Positions 9,250 through 16,732 of a stretch of DNA of 18,292 nt are shown here, in pieces (within the stretch, counting starts at the first letter, position 1; every line of letters starts with the position of its first letter). The translations under genes were made by a program, and so were the position numbers. The notes under the pieces were generated by a model. It was not told the origin of the DNA. It saw only the letters and a program-made list of their open reading frames with translations, and searched no databases. Source of the stretch: Neovahlkampfia damariscottae (lineage: Eukaryota > Heterolobosea > Selenaionea > Neovahlkampfiida > Neovahlkampfiidae); contig JABLTG010000260.1 in assembly GCA_016618085.1 (NCBI GenBank), positions 1 to 18,292 on the forward strand, read 5' to 3'.

Positions 9250-12200
9250 ATGAACAACACAGATAAAATCAAAACTCTTGTAAAAAACGTAGGAGATGGT
9301 AAAAACACAACTAAATACCTTGGTATTTTATTCGGAATGTCAGAAGATCCAGCCAACAGAGAAGAAATTATCATCCTCAGTATTTTACACTTGTCTTTTT
9401 TTTCACATTTTCCAGATGGAATTCCAGTTTTAGTTAATGCCTTAAAAGACGATGATTTAAATTCCATTAATAAAGCATGTGGAGCTTTAGGAAATTTATG
9501 TAATTTAGAAGAAGCTAGAGAAGAAATTGTTGAAGTAAAAGGAGGTACTGTCAAAAAAAAACAATTCATTTTTTTCAGTTGAAAGGATAATTAGATTATT
9601 CAAACAAGAAGATGATGAACTCAATGAAGCTCTTTGTCATGTTTGGGTGGTATTTCTTTTTTAGTTTGATTTACTTTTTTTCACAAGAATTTATCAAAAT
9701 CTGCAAATGCTAGAAAGATTTTTATCAAGAAAAATGCTGTTAAATACTTATTACCTCTTGTTATTTCCAAAAATAAAAAAATTGTTAAACTCACATTACA
9801 AGCCTTGGTAACACTTTTTGAAGAAGGTTTGAAGAAAGAACTATTCATTTTTTAATGTTTTTTTCAGAGGAAATTTGTGAACAAGTTAAAGAATCCGAAG
9901 ATGGTTTTCATGATATTCTCACAAGTCTAAAATCAAAAGAAGAAGAAATTCTCCGATTTGCCACTGGTTGTATTTGGAATATTTGCCAACATGGCAAATC
10001 ATACAAAAAGATTTTAAAGAAAGAAAAAGTTAAATCAAAACTTTTGAATATTTTCAAAAATGCGATCAGTACGGGGTTATTAATCAATTGTGCGATGGCT
10101 ATTTCACTTTTAGAAAATGAAGAGTTTGATTCTGATGATTCACAAACATTAAGTGTTATTGTTAATTTATTATCAAATGATGACACACAAATTGTGAATA
10201 TTGCATTGGGAGCCATTTGGAATCTTGGACATCAAAAATCAAATATTGAAACTATGAGAAAAGCAGGATTGATTAAAAAATTAATTGAATTTTTATCATC
10301 CAAAGATAATGATTTAGTGATGAAATCATTGGGTTGTTTAGTTACGTATGGAAAAGATGAACAATTTGCGCAAGAGTTTAAAGATGAAAAAGGAGTGGAA
10401 TTACTATTACCATTTTTGGAAAAAGACTACAAAAAAAAGCAAATTCATGTTTATGCTGTGATTTCAGTTGCTTGTTTGGCTTATCATGAAAAAGTTAAAT
10501 TCTCCATTCTTGACAATAATATCATTGAAATTTTAATTGGTTTATTATCATCAAAAGACAAAGAAATTATTCAAAAATCATTATCAGCATTATTAAATAT
10601 GTCAACTGAAGCTCGCTCAAGAAAAGAAATTCTAGATAAAAAAGGAATTCGTAAGCCAATCATTTTTTTTACTGATTTTTTTAACAGCAATTCTTATTGA
10701 CTTTCTTTTCAATGATAACGAAGAAATTCAACAAAATTCTGCAGGAATTTTATGGAATATGAGTTCAGATCCTGATTGTCAAAAAATGATTCGTGAATTA
10801 GACGGTTTAGCTGCTTTATTATCAATCATTTCAGGAGAACATGTCTCACCAAGAAATCGATCAAAATCATCTGCAGAAGAAGAAGAAGAAGAAGTTCTAC
10901 TCACATCAGAAAAAATTGAAAGAAAACCTAAAAAAGTCCCAGAAATCAAAACATCATTGAAAAAATCAGAATCAGATGAAGAGGACAATGAAGAATCAAA
11001 AATTATCCCAATGTCACCTAGAATGGCGAGTATGGAAGAGTGCTCGAAAAAAATTATCGAATTTGCAAAGAAATTACGTGATAATGAAGAATTCAATAAA
11101 ATCTTTAATGAAGACGAAATATCTGATTTAAAGGTACTTTTAAAGGATTCTTACAATTGGACTCAAGAAAATAAATATGCTTCAAAAGTTGAAATCAATG
11201 ATTTTAATCTTGAATTGGAAAATAAAATTAACAACGCGATTGACAAGGCGAAAGAAAAATTTGAATCAAGAAATTTCCTTACAGATGTCAAAAAGGAACT
11301 CAAAAATTATGAAGACTATCTTTCAACTGATGAATTGAATGAATTTAAAAAGTTGATAGATGAACATTCTGATGTTGCTGAATACTCATCGTATCCAGAT
11401 CGTATTAAAAAAAAGAGAAATCAATGTTTAGAAAAAGTTCAAGAAATGTTCAATAGATCAACAACAAGGAAAGAATTTGAAGATAAATTGAGAAATTTGA
11501 AACAAAATGTTAAAAAAAATGAACAAGAATTCAAAAACTTGTCAACAGAAGATCAAGATATCATTTTAGAAAAAATTAAAAATTTGAGAAATTGGATTTT
11601 GGAAAATCCATCTTCAGAAATGATTGAACAAAAGCAAAAAGAAATTGATGATTTAATTCAGTTAAAATTAAAAGAACCAGTGAACTCTTCTGTCGATCCA
11701 ATCAATAAAACTCAAGCAAGAAAAAAATTTGAAAATGTCACCAGTCAAATTTACAAAGAATTGGATTCAAACGTCAAATTAAATAATCAATCAAAAGAAA
11801 ATATTAGAACTATTTTGAAAAATTCTGAAAATTGGTTGTCATCCAATCCAAATGCCTCAGACAAAGAAATCCTACAATACCAAAATAATTTATTCAAGTT
11901 ACTTGGACCACAATCCGAATACAAATTCAAAGTTTTTGCGTCTGTTAATTACGGACTTGGTGTTGCAATTGGTGATGACAAGAAATTCGGTAAATACGTT
12001 AACCCAAATGAAGAAAAACCATCTTGTTATTATGAATCGTATTTAGGACAATGGGAAAGAAATAAAAAACTTAAAGAAGAAAAATTATCCAAAGTGACAA
12101 GGAATCCAATGCTATCATCCTCAGATTCAACTTCAAAAAAATATCCTTTTGAGAGTTTCTATTCAAGTGGGTCAACTGGAAAATATCAAGGAAAGTCAAT

Positions 12201-12528
12201 TGAAGAGATTAAATCAAAAATGATAAATCCAGTGTTTCAAAGTGATCCAATGTCTTTAACTGTGAATTCGAAACCTGGAAGACAATCAGTTGGTTACAAA
12301 TCTGTTTTGAGACAATCTGCTGTTGGAGACCCAAATCAAACTTTTACATATGAACAATTGCAAGTTTCTTCAGGTGTTTCATTACCAGATGGAATGGATT
12401 CTTCAAAAAGAGAAATGTATTTGTCAAATGAAGAGTTCAAAAAATTATTTGGGATGGAAAAAGAAGAATTTTCAAAACTTGCTGAATGGAGAAAGAAAAG
12501 ACTCAAACAAGATTTGCATTTGTGGTAA
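9250..12528 (+). CDS. Armadillo repeats + four Hsp70-lid-like repeats + villin headpiece protein
   Basis: Six exons (9250-9379, 9416-9544, 9579-9649, 9688-9826, 9868-10650, 10688-12528) join in frame to give 1030 aa. Residues 1 to about 470 are armadillo repeats, roughly ten or eleven (GIPVLVNALKDDD, KACGALGNLCN, NIALGAIWNLGH, SLSALLNMS, NSAGILWNMSS). A charged linker (E-runs) follows. Four helical segments at about 533-602, 611-676, 677-742 and 760-826 each look like the C-terminal lid of Hsp70; the last has ARKKFEN...LNNQSKENIRTIL...NWLSSNPNAS. No Hsp70 ATPase or substrate domain is present. After a Ser-rich linker the protein ends in a villin headpiece (about 969-1030): TYEQL, PDGMDSSKREMYLSNEEFKK, FGMEKEEFSKL and the basic C-terminus WRKKRLKQDLHLW. 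The headpiece binds F-actin in known proteins, so an actin-linked scaffold is inferred. Confidence 0.9.
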
Positions 12529-12632
12529 TAATAAACGAATTTGGAATTTCCAGTTTTTACTTTTCTTTTTCCTCCAACCAACTTCGTTCTTTTCTTCACT
12601 GGAAAAAAGTTATAAAAATAAAAAGTGAAATA

Positions 12633-12637
12633 ATTGG
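12633..12637 (-). promoter_or_regulatory. CCAAT box (reverse orientation) upstream of the kinase gene
   Basis: AATTGGGT on the plus strand, 31 bp before the ATG at 12669, in the 140-bp gap after the ARM gene. It is the weakest match to the extended core, lacking the TCA that follows CCAAT elsewhere. Confidence 0.35.
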
Positions 12638-12668
12638 GTGTCAAATTGAAACTTTTGATTGCAATACA

Positions 12669-15112
12669 ATGCAACTCAAAACACTAAGAAGAACATTCAC
12701 AAAACAAAAGAAGAACTTGACAAAGCTGAAAACTGTAGAAATAGACTCCGAGAAGATACAACAGAACAACAAAAGAAAAATTGAAGTTTTACAAGAAGAA
12801 AAAGAAGAATCTTTGAAGAAAAAAAAGAGGACAATTGACATCAACATCGGAGTTTCGTTAGCCAATCATTTTAAAATGTTGGCCAAAATTATCCAAAACC
12901 GAAGAGATGACTCAAGCACTTCAACAACTTCAACAAGCTCCAAAAAACTGCCGTCTTTCTTTCCAAAAAGAAAAAGAAAACAATCTAAAGTCTCCAAAGG
13001 ACTGACTGAATACAAAGTCTTGGAATTAATCGGTTCAGGAGCACAAGGCTCAGTTTACAAAGTTCAAAACCAACGTGGTGAAATTTTCGCAATGAAAAAG
13101 ATTATCTGTCAATCTGAAAAAGATTTAGAAACAGTGAAAGAAGAAGTAACTTTTAAAACAATAACTCACCTTTCAATAGATTGAAACCGTTATGGCTTTG
13201 GAACATCAAAATTTTGTAAAGTACTATGATTATTTTATAACATCTAAATATGATAATTTCACTGGAAACGAACTCAATCATGTTTCAATTGTCATGGAAT
13301 ACTGTAATTATACTTTGGATGCATTCATTCAAAAAATGTTCAATGAAAAAGAACGTTTACATCCAAAAATCTTAACGAAATGGTTTGAACAAATACTGAA
13401 CGCTTTTAATTATTTACACTCTTTGAGAATTTTTCACAGAGATGTTAAATCTTCAAACATTTTATTTGAAGCTACAGTAAAAAAAAAAAAAAAAAATTAA
13501 AAACCTCCATTTTAGTCAGATGTTACAGGATATGACTGGACCATTAAAATATGTGACTTTGGATTCACCAAACATGTACTTAACTCGTCAGGATCGATTG
13601 TTGGAACATTTGTAAAAAAAAAAAAAAAAATTTACTCATTTTTAGAACTATATGGCACCAGAAATACAAACTAGAGCTTATGGATTCAAAGCTGATATCT
13701 TTTCAATTGGTGTTGTTTTTTACCAACTTGCTACAATGAAACCAATCAAAAAACTTGGAAATTTAATATTTGAAATTGAAAAAGATGCTGACTTTGTTGA
13801 AAGATCATTAAAAAAATTAAATGTAGAACACACTCTTTCACATATCATTCAATCCGCTACCAATATGTTACCAGAAAAAAGAGCAACAGCTGATGATTTA
13901 TTGAAAATTTTACACAAATCCTCAGTTGTTTTAGAATACATCAAAAATGATAATACATCACCAAAAATTGGTATTGATCATTTTGGTATTATTGTTGAAA
14001 TCAATCAAATGGCAGTTTCTTTATTAGGATTTTTTAATAGAGAAGAGGCTATTGGATATAAAATTGTCAGTATATTCTCAAAATCAACATTGATTTATTA
14101 TCAAACTGAGTTATCAAAAATCTTAGAAACAACTGATGACGATGAAGGACTAAGAATAGCCAAACGTAGAATTTGTCAAGAACCAAGAGAAATGATGATC
14201 AAGAGAAAACATGATGGTGTTGAAATTCCAGTATGTTCTACATATTATGATGTAACTTGTGATAAAGAAAAAGGGAATATCAGAGCAATCTTTTTCTTCA
14301 AACAAATTAAAACAGAAGATGATTTTCAAATGGATTTTATTGATGAATCTTTAGATAGATTACATGATAAAATTGATGAAACAACAAACAAATTTTCGAG
14401 ATCAATTGATGAATTATTTGAAAAATCAAATATTAATTTAACATCAAATTTGAATGAATTTTTAGAAGTTAAAGCAAAATATGATGATATTCTTTCAAAG
14501 TCAAAAACACAACAAGTTCAATTATGTTCTTCATTTTTTCAAATGAAACAAGAAGAAACGGATTACATCTTGGAGAAATTCTTAGTGAATGAAAAATTAT
14601 TCAATGTCTTTAAACATTTTTTGAAGCCAACAATATTCGCTGAAAATGCTTTAAAATTTTTGAAAGATGTTGAAATCTTTAAATTATTCCCAGAGAAGAA
14701 AGAAGGAAAAAGAATTTTCAAAAGATATTTATCAAAAAAAGCAACTCATTTTATACCGATTGAACATAAAATTCAAGGAAAAGATATCAAAGAACAATTA
14801 TTTGATAGTGACATTTCAAGTGAATTATTTGAAGATTTGAGAAAAGAAATGTTTTATTTTTTACATCCCCACATTGAAAAATTCAAAGCAACAAAAGAAG
14901 GAGGTGAAATAATTAAGAAAATATTGGACACTCATCAAGAAATTAAATCAACCATTTCAATATTAGAAAGGTATTCTGATAATACTTCATATTCAAGAAA
15001 GACTTCATCTGGAACTACTACTGATTCAATTTCAACAGGTATTTCTTCTTCATCAAATTTGACAACAGAAGATGAAACAACTGAAAATTCTGAAAATACA
15101 TTCACTGACTAA
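12669..15112 (+). CDS. Protein kinase-PAS-RGS signalling protein
   Basis: Four exons (12669-13145, 13180-13476, 13516-13611, 13646-15112) give 778 aa. A basic, Ser/Thr-rich N-terminus leads to a Ser/Thr kinase domain (about 113-380) with GSGAQGSVYK, catalytic Lys143 in FAMKK, HRDVKSSN (H245, D247), ICDFGF (DFG 272-274) and MAPE (293-296); all catalytic residues are intact, somewhat NEK-like. A PAS-like domain follows (about 395-512: DHFGIIVEINQMAVSLLGF, EEAIGYKIVSIF). After a helical linker comes an RGS domain (about 597-707: EKFLVNEKLFNVFKHFL, FAENALKFLKDVEIFKLF, RIFKRYLSKKATHFI, SELFEDLRKEMFYFL). The tail is Ser/Thr-rich. A link between an internal sensor, kinase output and heterotrimeric G-alpha GTPase activation is inferred. 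The next in-frame ATG upstream lies inside the preceding gene, so 12669 is the start. Two introns begin GT followed by 17 to 18 A. Confidence 0.92.
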
Positions 15113-15134
15113 TTGTAAATAAAAAAAGTGTTTA

Positions 15135-16159
15135 TTATTTGCAGAGTTGTTTGCATTGAGCTAATGCCATACTTTTTGAATTTGGAAATGCAAATTTGAA
15201 AGCGTGATTTTTGAATAAATCTTCACATGAACAAAGTTGAGAATCATCTGAGAGACGTTTTTCTAAAAATTCTTGATTGAACTGTTTAGAAGAACTTGGA
15301 ATTTTTTCCATTCTGTTGGTAATGCACGTTTAGCTTGACTGACAAAAACTCTAGCATTTGAAAGACTGGCTTTGTATTGGTTTTGGAGTTGTGGTTTCCT
15401 GAAAATCTTCCGACCGCGCTTTCTTTTCCTTCAACAAAGAGGTCAATTTTTTTTTCTAATTTTTTTTTCCAAGTCGGATCTTTTTTGCACCTTGTTATTT
15501 GTGAACAGATTTTTTAGTCTTACATTTTTTCGATTGACATTAATAAAGTCGCTAGTTGTCCAATATATTGGAGAATAGGATTTCCACTACGTTTTAAACG
15601 CTCCAAGACATTGTAGAGTGATTGTTCATATCCATAGAAAAGACGAACTGGTCCTTTTGTTACTTCTTTTACTTTTGTATCTAAATGGAGTTCTTTGATT
15701 ACTTTGTTTGCAAATGCTTTTGTTTTATCTCTCATCCAAATTCCACCACCAATTCTTTTCACACAAACAATATAGTAGTTGTAACCGATTGAATCTCTTT
15801 GGATTTGATTTGTTCCTGCTTTATAAAAATCAGCAAAATATGCTGTTTTTTTGCATCCAGGTACATAGTCACCACAAAAATATCTGCAGACATCTCTGTC
15901 TTTACAGTCAACAGTTTTTGGATATCTTCTGTAGATAGATCCTTTTTTTTTGAAACACTTCCTTTTAAAAATGACTGTGAGGAAAATAAAAATTCAAACT
16001 TTTAAGTGTGTCTTCTTCGAGAGTAAACTCTTCTTCAAGTGAAAGGAGGTCTTCATCAAATTCTAATGCGTTTATTGTAACTTCAGTACATCTAACTGGA
16101 ACTGAAAGTACAACTGCAAAAAGAGCGAACAATATTAACAATGCAACGATAAGTCTCAT
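15135..16159 (-). CDS. Secreted Cys-containing protein of unknown family, frames broken
   Basis: A minus-strand gene that I do not recognise. It starts with a signal peptide (MRLIVALLILFALFAVVLSV), then an acidic segment (EFDEDLLSLEEEFTLEED). A likely first intron follows with donor at 15999; the acceptor at 15975 (25 nt, frame kept) and one near 15962 (38 nt, needs a later frame change) both give sensible residues. The central part reads DCKDRDVCRYFCGDYVPGC, FADFYKAGTNQIQRDSIGYN, WMRDKTKAFANKVIKEL and GPVRLFYGYEQSLYNVL. A second intron (15491-15523) gives MCKKDPTWKKKLEKKIDLF. Then two one-base frame changes are needed, near 15430 and near 15312, to read through KASLSNARVFVSQAKRALPT and SQLCSCEDLFKNHAFKFAF to QCKQLCK and TAA. 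It is tail-to-tail with the kinase gene, 22 bp apart. It is either decaying or has sequence errors. Confidence 0.6.
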
Positions 16160-16184
16160 TTGTTAATAATTGAAAAAGTATCTG

Positions 16185-16189
16185 ATTGG
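16185..16189 (-). promoter_or_regulatory. CCAAT box upstream of the secreted protein gene
   Basis: The coding strand reads AACCAATCAGATA, 25 bp before the ATG at 16159. It supports that ATG as a true start although the downstream frame is damaged. Confidence 0.45.
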
Positions 16190-16390
16190 TTCAGTGGATC
16201 AGATTTTTTTAGAAAGAAAATTTGTTGAAAAAATTTGCAAGTTGATGTTAGGGAATGTTTAGGTAGAACCTGAAAATTACAATAAGAAACTATAAATAGC
16301 ATTCTCAACCAATAAATATTCACGTTGGAAAGAGAAATCAAAATAATTGATTGATTTCAATAAAATGTAGATGAGATTGTTATCTCTTTT

Positions 16391-16397
16391 CAAAAAG
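16391..16397 (-). terminator. RNA polymerase III terminator of the tRNA gene
   Basis: A run of five T on the transcribed-sense strand (16396-16392), two bases after the discriminator position of the tRNA. A short T-run directly after the mature 3' end is the standard Pol III stop signal. Confidence 0.6.
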
Positions 16398-16408
16398 TAG
16401 TCCAGTTG

Positions 16409-16419
16409 GGAGTCGAACC
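16409..16419 (-). promoter_or_regulatory. Pol III B box within the tRNA gene
   Basis: GGTTCGACTCC fits GGTTCRANNCC exactly at the T-arm. Confidence 0.65.
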
Positions 16420-16453
16420 CACACCTTGATTTAGACGGAATCATGTGCAAATC

Positions 16454-16464
16454 CACCTACACCA
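16454..16464 (-). promoter_or_regulatory. Pol III A box within the tRNA gene
   Basis: TGGTGTAGGTG fits the TRGYNNARNNG consensus at the expected place across the D-arm. Confidence 0.6.
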
Positions 16465-16683
16465 CAGGACCTTTGTTCTAATGTGGAAGTTGAAATCTGT
16501 GCACCAAAGATATTAGAAAGGAGGGAATTCACCAGAAACTGATGAACAACAACAGATCTCAATTACGATTTTTTGGAACAAATGATAAAAAAGAAACGGC
16601 TAAATAGTTGTACAACTCAGGAATCTGGGTTCAATTTTTCTCTCGGAAAAATTCACAATAATACCCACTCTATTAATAGCACA

Positions 16684-16688
16684 CCAAT
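16684..16688 (+). promoter_or_regulatory. CCAAT box upstream of the right P4-ATPase
   Basis: CACCAATCAAATT on the coding strand, 44 bp before the ATG at 16733. It is nearly identical to the elements before the DUF1761-like and RagC genes. Confidence 0.5.
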
Positions 16689-16732
16689 CAAATTATTCCA
16701 AACCCAATTCAATCAAAATCACCACCAACAAA

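Larger units (their letters stand above)
16398..16471 (-). tRNA. tRNA-like gene, anticodon GTC (Asp) by position, atypical
   Basis: The minus strand folds as a 74-nt cloverleaf: 5' GGTCCTG with 3' CTGGACT, D-stem GTGT/GCAC, anticodon stem TGATT/AATCA (perfect), variable AGGT, T-arm with loop TTCGACT. The internal promoters are good: A box TGGTGTAGGTG (16464-16454) and a perfect B box GGTTCGACTCC (16419-16409). A T5 terminator follows. The anticodon loop CCGTCTA puts GTC at positions 34-36 (16436-16434), which would read Asp codons. However, position 33 is C instead of the nearly universal T, position 37 is T instead of a purine, one acceptor pair is T-T, and the outer T-stem pair is G-A. It may be a decayed copy, an unusual tRNA or contain sequence errors. 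No intron is apparent. Confidence 0.65.
16160..16732. other. 573-bp intergenic region between the secreted protein gene and the right P4-ATPase
   Basis: The longest stretch without a protein gene. It holds CCAAT elements at both ends (16185 and 16684), the tRNA-like gene at 16398-16471 with its T-run terminator, and otherwise AT-rich sequence with no convincing coding frame. A 61-codon minus-strand frame at 16156-16341 resembles no family and overlaps the promoter of the secreted gene. Confidence 0.6.

Noticed and set aside
9198-9569. 123-codon minus-strand frame opposite the start of the ARM gene
   Set aside because: It is the complement of clear armadillo-coding sequence and spans the LipB/ARM promoter.
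10779-11096. Ser-rich minus-strand frame inside the ARM gene
   Set aside because: It is a mirror of the acidic GAA-rich linker on the plus strand.
12486-12668. Upstream extension of the kinase frame
   Set aside because: It begins inside the coding region of the ARM gene, and the CCAAT element at 12633 fits a start at 12669.
13477-13645. A17-A18 runs as poly-A tails of retrocopied sequence
   Set aside because: They lie between conserved kinase exons, directly after GT and before a proper AG acceptor, so they are intron content.
16156-16341. 61-codon minus-strand frame upstream of the secreted protein gene
   Set aside because: It has no family match and overlaps the promoter of that gene.
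16432-16438. Reading the tRNA anticodon as CTA (amber suppressor), since T-CTA-A occurs in the loop
   Set aside because: It would place the anticodon two bases off centre and destroy the perfect TGATT/AATCA stem.
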